64,000 nucleotides of DNA. Source: Aspidapion aeneum. Lineage: Eukaryota; Arthropoda; Insecta; Coleoptera; Brentidae. A program made the position numbers and the translations under genes. The stretch is from the NCBI GenBank assembly GCA_963576565.1, contig OY755042.1, positions 101,860,185 through 101,924,184 on the forward strand, given 5' to 3'. Shown here in pieces: positions 55,464 to 64,000 of the stretch (within the stretch, counting starts at the first letter, position 1; each line of letters opens with the position of its first letter). The notes beneath the pieces were generated by a model. It was not told the origin of the DNA, did no database searches, and was given only the letters and a program-made list of their open reading frames with translations.

Positions 55464-55590
55464 ACAAAATTTACAAAATTTACAAAATTTACAAAATTTA
55501 CAAAATTTACAAAATTTACAAAATTTACAAAATTTACAAAATTTACAAAATTTACAAAATTTACAAAATTTACAAAATTTACAAAATTTT
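55464..55590 (+). repeat. 9-bp minisatellite (ACAAAATTT)n
   Basis: Fourteen almost perfect units. Because the unit is a multiple of three it keeps a frame open as repeated Lys-Ile-Tyr; this is not taken as a protein. Confidence 0.95.
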
Positions 55591-55748
55591 TAAAATATTG
55601 TTCTGCAAATATTAATTTTTATTAATTAAGTTTTTTTTCTAGGAGAAATACATTGGTTTTTTAAATAAAACATTTCCTTGGTAATGACGTAATACGCAGA
55701 AAAAGTTTTGTTTGTTGAATGAATTTACCACAAACATAGATTTCATTT

Positions 55749-56319
55749 ACCGTAAAACGAGGTTACTTTGCTCCACTTTTTTGAGTTAATTCGAAAAATT
55801 CAAAGAAATAACCAAAAATTATACCATAAAAAATGTTTTTTTGGTTTTAATGAAAAACAGATGGCATAGGTAATTAACAAAGGACATTTTTATTACAAAA
55901 TACTTAAATAAAGTGGAGCAAAGTTTCCCATAGTCCGAGGTTACTTTGCCCCACTTTATAAAGTATGAAAAAAAAACATTGGTGGTTTATATATTGGCGC
56001 AAACTACACCAATACTTTTAAAAGTTTTAGTTTTTAAAGTTTTTATTGCATAGAAATCGATAACTGCACCAGACACCAAATTTTTCGAGGTCAAATTTTA
56101 AAGTAATTTTAAGCTGCACTTCACTCTGGTATTAACTCGAGACGACTAAGCGGGAAACAGCCGCTACCGCGTCTTTGAAAAGTCAAATTTGCAACGGATA
56201 ATTCACGTGTGGTGGCGTTGTGGTGCATGCGCAGATTTTTAATGTGGAATGTCTAAGCACTTTTTTTCGCAATGGAGCAAAGTAGGACCAGGGGGCGCAA
56301 AGTAACCTCGTTTTACGGT
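55749..56319. mobile_element. 571-bp TIR element, ACCGTAAAACGAGG family
   Basis: Ends ACCGTAAAACGAGGTTACTT and its exact inverse AAGTAACCTCGTTTTACGGT. The sequence GAGGTTACTTTGCCCCAC recurs internally near 55938, so the terminus has been copied inside. No target duplication is evident and no coding frame. Confidence 0.75.
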
Positions 56320-56799
56320 CCTCTGAAGATGGTATAAGGTCCGAACCTACTTTCTTTTTATTTGTCTTCTTGATTAAAACAAGTTCGCATTAAGTTTTGT
56401 CAATTTTACGAAATAGTTTCAAATCACGAAAAATTAAAAATTAATGTAGAGCCATAGACGAATATTAGTATACTGTGTGTAGAGCTATTATATACGCTTT
56501 ATTGAAACAATACATCTGGCAAATTGACATTTTGCGAAACATATTTTAGTATTTGGGAAACATATTTTTGAATCGGCCGCAGATTTATGTCGATTCGTTT
56601 TGTTGTTTACGCTTGTAAATTATTGTTTTAACCTAACGGAACCCGATCCATTTTTCATGTTTTGGTCGTAATTTTGGCTGAATTACGGTATCCAGAGGCG
56701 TGTACGAAAAGTCTAAGCTTTGACAATTTTTGTCTTTTATTTGATACAGATTAAAAAGTAGGAAAATGTAAATATTTTTATTATAATCTTGGTCATCAG
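56320..56799. other. No gene recognised
   Basis: AT-rich sequence without a supported feature. Confidence 0.4.
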
Positions 56800-57480
56800 C
56801 TATCCGTGGTGGTTTCTCCATAAGTGCACATTGTACGTGCACTCCCAAATTTTACTTTAAATATTAAACTTTGATAGACACAAAATTAATACCAGGTATG
56901 TATGTGTTTGTATTTATGTGCAAACCAAGCTTGAATCTAATTCTTTACTTTTATTTACTGGAAGCAAATTCTATGCACAGTGAATGTTATGTCGCATGCT
57001 AAATACGAAATATAAAAAGAGAGGACGACATGCCCTAATAGAATTTTACAGTACATAGAATCTGAACCTTCCTTCGGCACCGCGCTTATACAAAAACTAG
57101 CCTCGATGCCGCCCGCACCCCCGTGATGCCACCAGCGTCCGTGGTTAGCGTTGCATTTTTAGAGCAGCTCACGCGCACTTTTAAGTAGTGCGTGGTGTTC
57201 TGTGGTAGTGCGCGCCTAGACAAGTTGGTGGTCGAGCGCCGCCGGTTTGTTTTGATTTCGAAGATTTGGTATTTACGAGAATTGCGGAAGTTTCTAATTC
57301 TGATAGCATTAGTGTGCAATATTTCAAGACAATAATTAAATTTTCATCTTTGCCATTAGAAGAAAAAATAAACTAGGTGTGATACATTTATTATTTATTT
57401 ATAAAAACAATAATAATAGGTAGGTAACTAAATATCTAATTTTTTAATTATTTTCTCTAAATTATATGATATGACGACCC
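56800..57480 (+). repeat. Dispersed ~650-bp repeat, copy 2
   Basis: Collinear with 28810-29455, starting GGTGGTTTCTCCAT and ending in the GCGGAAGTTTCTAATTCTGA block and TAAATATCTAATTTTTTAAT. It is GC-richer in the middle (CCGCCCGCACCCCCGTGATG), like a promoter/leader region. The ATG of copy 1 is TTG here. Confidence 0.6.
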
Positions 57481-57582
57481 ACTCGATGGCCCAAAAAGTA
57501 AGCGTGGCACTCAAAAAAAAATTATGACTGCGCCGCAATTTTTTTTTTTGGTGTGCACCCCCAAAGCTTTTTACTACGCGCC

Positions 57583-57773
57583 GCCACTGTCAGCTATAGA
57601 AGTTAAAGGGGCTACCCAGGGTGGGCGGGGTCCGCCCCTTCCTCTAGCCTAAGATTTTTTTCGATATTTTTTACATGAATGAAAAGATAAATTAGCATAA
57701 AATACGCCATCATGAGGCCTTGGGCCCCTCCCAAAGGCATCGGCCCTTCATATTCCTGGGTGCGCCACTGCAG
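57583..57773. mobile_element. hAT-type MITE, diverged relative of the 25141 family
   Basis: Shares GCATAAAATACG and ATGAGGCC with the 25141 copy and ends TGCGCCACTG. The left terminus is not clear; another GCCGCCACTG end directly adjoins on the left, so two hAT ends may be juxtaposed. Confidence 0.5.
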
Positions 57774-58029
57774 GTTATAATTCTTGGGTCCATTTTGAGA
57801 AAAAACTTATAAATATATAAAATATTATAAAATATAAAAATTAAAAACCATGTCCCAAACGTCTTAACTTAAGATAAAGTACATTCTAGACCAGGGATAA
57901 TGTGGTACTTTTTATTCCGAGATGAAATATATGTACAAGCGAGGGCTTAAGTTCGCTGAGGGATAAAAAGTTACTTTAGCCCCGTGGTACATGCGTCAAA
58001 ATCATTGAGATGGAAAATTTTATTGTGCA
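57774..58029. other. No gene recognised
   Basis: AT-rich sequence leading into the satellite. Confidence 0.4.
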
Positions 58030-59770
58030 AATTATTGAATTTTTTTTTCCGAGTCTAAATTAAAGGTGTGGTTTTTTCGCATCTACATGGCCCCATCGTA
58101 CTGCAACTCGGTGCTTTTGTTAATAAACTGTATAGTTTCTGAAATATGAATTTTCAAAGTTTGGTCATTTTGGTCTTTTGGGGTTCCCTACCCTAAAATT
58201 CGCTAAATAACGTTTTTCCGAATCTTAACTCAAGGTGTGGCTTTTTCGCATCTCTATGGCCCCGTCATACTGCAACACGGTGCTTTTGTTAATAAACTGC
58301 ATAGTTTTTGAAATACGAATTTTCAAAGTCTCGTCATTTTGGCCTTATGGGATTCCCTACCCTAAAATTCGCTAAATAACGTTTTTACGAATCTTAACTC
58401 AAGGTGTAGTTTTTTCGCATCTCTATGACCCCACCATGCTGCAACTGAGTGCTTTTGTTGATAAACTGTATAGTTTTTCAAATATTAATTTTCAAAGTTT
58501 GGCCATTTTGGTCTTATGGGATTTCCTAGCCTAAAATTCGCTAAATAACGTTTTTCCGAATCTTAACTCAAGGTTTAGTTCTTTCGCATCTCTACGGCCC
58601 CATCATACTGCAACTCGGTGCTTTTGGTAATAAAGTGTTTAGTTTTTAAAATATGAATTTTCATAGTTTGGCCATTTTGGCCTTATGGGATTCCCTACTC
58701 TAAAATTCGCTACCTGACGTTTTTCCGAATCTTAACCCAAGGTGTGGTTTTTTCGCATCTCTATGGCCCCATCACACTGGAACTCGGTGCTCTTGTTAAT
58801 AAACTGTATAGTTTTTGAAATATGAATTTTCAAAGTTTGGTCACTTTGGTCTTAGGGGATTCCCTACCCTAAAATTCGCTAAATGACGTTTTTCCTAATC
58901 TTAACTCAAGGTGTGGTTTTTTCTGATCTCTATGGCCCCATCATACTGCAACTTGGTGCTTTTGTTAATAAACTGTATAGTTTCTGAAATATGAATTTTC
59001 AAAGATTGGTCCCTTTGGTCTTAGGGGATTCCCAACCCTAAAATTCGCTAAATGACGTTTTTCCGAATCTTAACTCAAGGTGTGTTTTTTTTTTCATCCC
59101 TATGGCCCCATCATACTGCAACTCGGTGCTTTTGTTAATAAACTGTATAGTTTTTAAAATATGAATTTTCATAGTTTGACCATTTTGGTCTTATGGGATT
59201 CCCTACCCTAAAATTCGCTAAATGACATTTTTTCGAATCTTGACTTAGGGTGTGGTTTTTTCTCATCTCTATGGCCCCATCATACTGCAACTCGGTGCTT
59301 TTGTTAATAAACTTCATAGTTTCTGAAATATGAATTTTCAAAGTTTGGTCACTTTGGTCTTATGGGATTCCCTACCCTAAAATTCGCTAAATGACGCTTT
59401 TCCGAATCTGAACTCAAGGTGTGGTTTTTTTGCATCTCTACGTCCCCATCATACTGCAACTCGGTGCTTTTGTTAATAAACTGTATAGTTTTTAAAATAT
59501 GAATTTCCATAGTTTGGCCATTTTGGCCGTCTCTAAAATTCGCTAAATAATGTTTTTCCGAATCTTAACTCAGGTTGTGGTTTTTTCGCATTTTTATGGC
59601 CCCACAATACTGCAACTAGGTGCTTTTGTTGATAAACTATCAAGATTTTGAAATATGAATTTTCAAAGTTGGGTCATTTTGGTCTTCTGGGATCCCCTAC
59701 TCTAAAATTCGCTAAATGACGTTTTTCCGAATCTTAACTCAGGGTGTGGTTTTTTCTCACAACTATGGCC
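58030..59770 (+). repeat. Satellite array, about ten ~169-bp monomers
   Basis: Head-to-tail units, each with TCTTAACTCAAGGTGTGGTT, TTCGCATCTCTATGGCCCCA, CATACTGCAACTCGGTGCTT, TTGTTAATAAACTGTATAGT, ATATGAATTTTCAAAGTTTG and CCCTAAAATTCGCTAAAT(A/G)ACG. Anchors ATGGCCCC occur near 58080, 58248, 58418, 58588, 58757, 58925, 59093, 59264, 59588 and 59760, giving a mean period of about 169 bp, close to one nucleosome repeat. One unit (59.5 kb) is shortened by about 15 bp. Divergence between units is moderate. Open frames in it are by-products. Confidence 0.95.
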
Positions 59771-59940
59771 ACACCAAGCGAAGGGTGGGAAGGGTAATTG
59801 TCGACGAAAAAACTATTTGTGCATTTATTATTATTATTATCTTAAAATTATCCGTTAAGGCCTTTATTTTTTTTTTATTAACTGACAGAACATATATATT
59901 TTTCTAGGGGAGGGTCTAATTACGACGTTACCCTCGCCCC
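59771..59940. other. No gene recognised
   Basis: Short AT-rich spacer between satellite and LINE remnant. Confidence 0.4.
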
Positions 59941-60001
59941 CCTCAAATCAGCGCTTGCTTATTTGTTACTAAAGCGATATCATCAGCATATCTTAGGTGC
60001 A

Positions 60002-60258
60002 AACAACAAGTGAAATTAAAGAAAGAAAAACAAGAAAATAGTTTTCGCTTCGGCCGGGACTCGAACCCGGGATATCTTGCTCTGTACGCAAACATTCTAA
60101 ACATTGAACTACCGAAGACATACATACATTTTCGGAAAACTTTCATCTATGCAGGCTGCGGTGTCTCAATACAAGAACGAGAGATTATCAGGGTATTAAC
60201 TCGACCAAGTCATCCAACTGATCTTTTTAATTCTTCTTTCCCACCGTCAAAGGTACGA
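60002..60258 (-). mobile_element. tRNA-derived SINE, copy 1
   Basis: On the minus strand: a leader including CTGCATAGATGAAAGTTTTC, a tRNA-like head, then GAAAACTATTTTCTTGTTTT and TTCACTTGTTGTTTGCACC. The leader GGTATTAACTCGACCAAGTC and its companion in copy 2 show that the repeated unit extends upstream of the head. Confidence 0.75.
60047..60118 (-). tRNA. tRNA-like SINE head, copy 1 (pseudo-tRNA)
   Basis: 72 nt with a near-complete acceptor stem (TCTTCGG/CCGAAGC), a TAGTTCAATG A-box region, a 5-bp anticodon stem TTTGC/GCAAG with loop GTACAGA, and a GGTTCGAGTCC B box. The first base mismatches the last. The anticodon would be ACA, implausible in a working tRNA. Confidence 0.5.
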
Positions 60259-60399
60259 TAACTCAAACTAGACGTAAAGAATCAACGTCTGAAAGCATGA
60301 GATCACCTTTTCGTGTGTTAAAACTTCTGATTGCAAATGGGCGATTGCCAATATAATTATCAAATACCAAATTGCAAAATAATGCAAAGACCCAAAACT

Positions 60400-60660
60400 A
60401 TAAACAACAAGTGAAATTAAAGAAAGAAAAATAAAAAAAAGTTTTCTGCTTCGGCCGGGACTCGAACCCGGGATCTCTTGCTCTCTAGGCAAACATTCTT
60501 AGCATTGAACTACCAAAGCCATACATAAATTTTCGGAAAACTTACATCTATGCAGGCTGCGATATCTCAATACAAGAACGAGAAATACTCAGGGTATTAA
60601 CTCCACCAAGTCATCAAACTGATCTCTATAATTCTTCCTTCCCACTGTCAAAGGTATGAG
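60400..60660 (-). mobile_element. tRNA-derived SINE, copy 2
   Basis: Second copy of the same unit in the same orientation, with identical layout: leader with GCAGCCTGCATAGATGTAAG, tRNA-like head, tail TTTCACTTGTTGTTTATAGT. Confidence 0.75.
60448..60519 (-). tRNA. tRNA-like SINE head, copy 2 (pseudo-tRNA)
   Basis: Acceptor GCTTTGG/CCGAAGC, anticodon stem TTTGC/GCAAG with loop CTAGAGA, B box GGTTCGAGTCC. It folds as a cloverleaf and would be read as tRNA-Ser (AGA), but it lies in a repeated SINE unit, so it is probably not a functional gene. Confidence 0.5.
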
Positions 60661-60851
60661 TTTTTAAATTTATGTATGGCTTCGGTAGTTCAATGTTTAA
60701 AATGTTTGTGTACAGAGCAAGAGAACCCGGGTTCGAGTCCCGGCCGAAGCGAAAACTTTTTTCTTATTTTTCTTTCTTTAATTTCACTTGTTGTTTATAG
60801 TTTTAGGTCCTTGCATTATTTGCAATTTGCTATTTGAGAATATCTTATAAG
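60661..60851 (+). mobile_element. tRNA-derived SINE, copy 3 (opposite orientation)
   Basis: Plus strand: head, then GAAAACTTTTTTCTTATTTT and TTTCACTTGTTGTTTATAGT, ending against the LINE. It faces copy 2, so the pair can form a large hairpin. Confidence 0.75.
60679..60750 (+). tRNA. tRNA-like SINE head, copy 3 (pseudo-tRNA)
   Basis: Acceptor GCTTCGG/CCGAAGC is a perfect 7-bp stem and the T arm CCGGGTTCGAGTCCCGG is perfect. Loop GTACAGA (ACA). The best-preserved pol III promoter of the three. Confidence 0.5.
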
Positions 60852-61346
60852 GTTAGAGTATTGTCAGTTTTTTTATGCCTATTTCTTCCAAATCTAAGTT
60901 TTTAAAACTATCTTCTAGGGTCTGGTTAAATAGTTTAGGGGATATTGTATCACCCTGTCTGAGACCTCTTCTTATGCGGATTAGCTTGGTTCCTGCGTGG
61001 GTTTTGAATGATGTAGTTGCTTCGCTATATATATCGGCTATTAAGTCTGTATATATGTGATCTATTCGGCTATTAGTTAAAGATGCTTTTACTGCCCAGT
61101 GCTTAATGCTGACGAAAGCTTTTTTAAAGTATATAAACGCAATATATAGTGGAATCTTGTATTCGTTAGCTCGTTGTATTAGGATTTTCATGGTTAATAG
61201 GTGGTCAACTGTACTGAAACCTATTATGAAGCCTGCCTGTTCTTTTGATTGATATCTGTCAAATTTTGTTGTGGTGGCAGGCCCTACTGGACCTCCATGC
61301 ACTACGACATGCACATACGACATGCACATATAGATCTATTGTGCCC

Positions 61347-61578
61347 GAGGGGTGGCTCGGTATTTCCGTTATGTGTACAGGTTAGGGGAAATACCAGGAA
61401 ATACTTGCGTACTGTGAAATATACTAGGAAATACCGGGAAGTGCTTGAGAAATACTAGGAAATGCCATTGAAATTTGAGGAAATACTGGAAAATACTAGG
61501 GAAATACCGTAGGTATTTAGGAAAATACCGTAGGTATTTCCTTTTGGTGTACAAACATCGGCGATCGAGCCACCTCTC
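61347..61578. mobile_element. hAT-like MITE filled with GGAAATAC repeats
   Basis: GAGGGGTGGCTCGG at the left and GAGAGGTGGCTCGA (minus strand) at the right form 13-bp inverted ends. The interior is an irregular minisatellite of about 14 GGAAATAC(T/C) motifs spaced 12-25 bp, including two ATACCGTAGGTAT palindromes. I see no 8-bp duplication, so the hAT label is tentative. Confidence 0.5.
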
Positions 61579-61885
61579 CACACAAAAAACTCTGCAGATT
61601 ACAACAATAAATGATTTAGGCTTAACACTTTGGCTTAAAGATATACCACTAAGACCTCTGCATTATTACACATCAATTTTGTTATTCTATCTGTTAATAT
61701 TTTCGAAGAAAGCTTATTAATGACATTGAGGAGTGTTATAGGTCGATATTTTCATAGGTATGCTTAAGTGCCTTTCTTGTGTTGAATAGTGGTTATGCAT
61801 TTTTTTCTTATCTCCATACCGATATTACAAACACAAGTTAAATTGATAAAACTTTAATCTCAATTGGCTTGGCTCTTGTCTTTAT

Positions 61886-62240
61886 TTGTCTATTTTCCTA
61901 AATTTAATAATATACAAATTATTTGCTAAAAACTTATTAATCTTATTAACTCGAAAAACGATTTATCACACTTACCTAATTATTGCCTTGAAAATAGCTT
62001 TGCTTTTTCCCGCTTATGTTCACGCATGGCTGAAAGCTTTTATAACCAGTAACGATGCCTATTATCCTACACTCATACACTTGGTGAAAAACCTGCCTCT
62101 GGAAAGTAAAACTTTACAAGCTGTTGCTTTTGAATAACTTCTCTCAACTTTACGAGCACAATTTGTACATGCAAGTCAGGGTTCCGATGTGGCACATAAA
62201 GCTCTGACTTTAGCTCAAAACAACGAACATAAAATTTAAA
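61886..62240 (+). other. Possible coding remnant, unidentified
   Basis: The part from about 62020 reads AYVHAWLKAFITSNDAYYPT, LIHLVKNLPLESKTLQAVAF E, then a TAA, then in the same frame LLSTLRAQFVHASQGSDVAH and KALTLAQNNEHKI to TAA. Amino-acid use is coding-like over about 75 residues. The sequence before it is hydrophobic and AT-driven. I do not recognise the family; it may be a gene fragment or pseudogene. Confidence 0.3.
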
Positions 62241-63100
62241 CATAAGGTTACTGCCCTAAGTTAGTGTTTTCATATGGTCGATTTTTTTTGTATGCTTGGT
62301 AAATGTTACGATACTCTTAACACTAATATATATTTTTTTAAGTATTAATTGTTTTTCGTTATAACGAACTGCTCTAGATATTTTTGTAAAGTTTTATATT
62401 CTGTATGCCTATATTAAACACTAAGTGCCAATTAACATTATTAATATTTAATTTTTTCACAAAATAAAAACTCAAAAAAAAATAAAAACGTACAAAATTT
62501 CAACATGCAACAACACTGCCGCTGTTAGTTAAAAGGCTGCAAGTAATTTTTTTTCGAATTTAGGTTTTTGGTCTCGACGGATTTTCCATCAAGTCCTATG
62601 TAAAAAAAAACTTAAAAAGAACAAATAGCAGTAACTAGTAGTAGTAGTAAGTAGTACTGCCTTAAAAACAATTAAAACTTTGGAGTCGTTTTTTTCCGAA
62701 CCACACTTTTGTCACTTGCGCCCTTTTAACTACCGGGGGCAGACCAGGTATGCTAATTTTTCATATGGTAACGACCTTTTTAATAATGAACTTCATGATG
62801 CAAGTTTATCTATGATCTCCTTAATTTGAATTGGAATAAATACCGATTTTTCAAACGATTAATCGATTACTTAGATTTTTTATGTATTTTAGCACCAAAA
62901 ATGATCTTTTGCAACTAAGATATGAGATATTGGCAAGGCCGTACCAAAGGGGGAGATCAGGGGGATCAATCCCCACCAAAATAGTCAACAAAGTTTGTTA
63001 AAAGAGATTTCACAACAGCAACACAAAATTGGACAGTATTTTTTCTTCTGGATATTGGTATTGTAAAAAGATATTAATAGGTTAGTGCCATTATCACATT
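62241..63100. other. No gene recognised
   Basis: GCCCTAAGTTAGTG...CATATGG at 62250 recalls the TATACAGTATGT MITE end but is too short to call. GGGGGAGATCAGGGGGATCA near 62950 is a G-rich hAT-like patch. Confidence 0.35.
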
Positions 63101-63379
63101 AGGGACCTATTGCAATAAAGCCATGCAGGCACAAATTGTGCCGGGCACTATATTGACAGTTTCACATTATAAGAACAGCTGTCTTCTTTCAAAATAAGGC
63201 GATTGTGTATTATAAGAGCCGGAATTAATAGTGACGCCACAATTAATTGAAAATAAACGACTGGATTTCTAAGTTCGACTTTGGTATGTTAATTTTGAAA
63301 GATCAACTGTCAGTTTTTAATGCGAAGTCAATATAGTGCCCGGCACAATTTGTGCCTGACTTTATTGCAATAGGTCCCT
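63101..63379. mobile_element. 279-bp MITE with near-perfect ~57-bp TIRs
   Basis: Ends AGGGACCTATTGCAATAAAG on both sides, and the inverted match continues through GGCACAAATTGTGCCGGGCA with a single small indel. Outside are ATTATCACATT (63090-63100) and ATTATCTCCTT (63380-63390), an 11-bp repeat with two mismatches, possibly a MULE-type duplication. High TIR identity suggests a young insertion. Confidence 0.75.
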
Positions 63380-63390
63380 ATTATCTCCTT

Positions 63391-64000
63391 GATACATTAT
63401 ACTTATTTTAATATAAAAGTAAATTTAACAATTAAACGAGTAACGCAGGCCTGGAGTTACTACATACAGATTTTTTTAATTTAAATGTTTAATGTTTTAA
63501 TTAGTTTGTTTGTCAAATATACAAAAATAAATTTTAATAATTTGGAATAGGTACATCGGGCCTGCGGCCCAACCGGCCCTAAACTGTAGCGGCCCACCGG
63601 GCATTTGCCCGGTTGCCCGCCTGTCCCATCCAACCCTGCAACTTAGCGCTCGTTCAAATCCAGCATAAGGTAAAATCTTCTTATCTTGTTTTTCTTATTA
63701 ATTTATTGCCGTAAAATTCCCCCCATTATATAATTTATACCTAGGGCGCTTAAACTAACCTGTTTTTACTTGACATGTTTTTGATAAAATTCACATTCAG
63801 TATTGTTTAATAAACTGATTTCAGAAAAAATTTGAGTTCGTATCGCTGATAAAATCTTAATCGTGTAAGGGCAAATGCTGATTAACTGTCTGTCAATATT
63901 GAATGACTGATATGATTTCCGGAGTTCAGCAAGTCTTAATACTTAATTAAAGTTAGGGCCAAAAGATTGATGAAAAAAATGACCGTGTTAGGAATAGGAG
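63391..64000. other. Intergenic; possible hAT end
   Basis: CAGGGTTGGATGGGACAGGC on the minus strand (63629-63648), next to a CCGGGCATTTGCCCGG hairpin, looks like a hAT-type right terminus; no partner found before 63391. The remainder shows nothing. Confidence 0.4.

Larger units (their letters stand above)
59941..61262 (-). pseudogene. RTE-clade LINE, dead copy 4, split by SINE insertions
   Basis: Minus strand. The upstream part (60852-61262) is open for over 120 codons: YQSKEQAGFIIGFSTVDHLL, EYKIPLYIAFIYFKKAFVSI (with Val where the catalytic Asp belongs), IRRGLRQGDTISPKLFNQTL and LDLEEIGIKKLTIL. The sequence then breaks into SINEs and resumes at 59941-60001 with HLRYADDIALVTNKQALI, which contains the catalytic YADD. 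The RT is therefore interrupted by about 850 bp of SINE sequence between those motifs. Confidence 0.85.

Noticed and set aside
55382..55615. 77-codon frame with (Lys-Ile-Tyr)n
   Set aside because: A by-product of the 9-bp minisatellite.
60047..60750. Three functional tRNA genes
   Set aside because: Cloverleafs are plausible, but anticodons (ACA, AGA, ACA) differ and all are embedded in repeated SINE units with a shared tail.

Overview
The window looks like a stretch of a large, AT-rich arthropod genome, most likely an insect. The evidence is the mix of decayed insect-type transposable elements: RTE, CR1/L2-like and jockey-like LINEs, a Penelope-like element, ZMYM-type hAT transposons, IS630/Tc1-mariner elements, Foldback-like MULEs, a THAP/YqaJ-type element, many MITEs and a tRNA-derived SINE. 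I find no convincing intact host gene, no rRNA and no CRISPR. Almost every open frame above 60 codons lies in a repeat or is broken. I cannot name the species from the sequence; a beetle-like large genome is only a guess.

Layout. 0-8 kb: a Foldback-like MULE (15-bp tandem units, 9-bp target duplication) inserted in the tip of a Tc1/mariner MITE, a Penelope-like RT/GIY-YIG remnant, a short repeat with a small frame (second copy at 50.3 kb), a foldback MITE, a TIR element holding a hammerhead-like motif, and the first of three MITEs with 7-bp duplications. 8-16 kb: a dead RTE LINE, a long repeat shared with 33 kb, a MITE, and a hAT fragment with a recognisable N-terminal transposase exon. 16.2-17.4 kb: a deletion derivative with matching TIRs that keeps the first exons of two convergent genes, a YqaJ-family-like N-terminus and a THAP domain. 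17.5-25.5 kb: hAT copy, several LINE fragments, a MITE inserted in a LINE, and a MITE containing another MITE.

25.6-28.0 kb is a 2.5-kb near-perfect palindrome centred on a mariner-like element. 28-36.8 kb: a jockey-type LINE, small MITEs, and a long-TIR element built of internal ~175-bp repeats that itself carries a second Foldback-like MULE with a perfect 9-bp duplication, followed by a 1.25-kb hAT-type MITE. 37-46 kb: a LINE with an intact FADD box, then a 4.1-kb hAT (8-bp duplication, C-terminal transposase exon) split by a 2.9-kb TIR element (10-bp duplication), then a 2.7-kb TIR element split by a palindromic MITE. 47-54 kb: inverted-repeat elements, a mariner pseudogene, and two further 7-bp-duplication MITEs lying head-to-tail. 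55-64 kb: a 9-bp minisatellite, a MITE, an array of about ten ~169-bp satellite monomers, an RTE LINE split by tRNA-derived SINEs, and small MITEs.

The elements do not form a pathway. Their relations are stratigraphic: insertion within insertion, with target duplications that date the order. The most unusual objects are the convergent THAP/YqaJ-like deletion derivative, the Foldback-like MULEs, the giant palindrome, the 7-bp-duplication MITE trio and the hammerhead-like motif.
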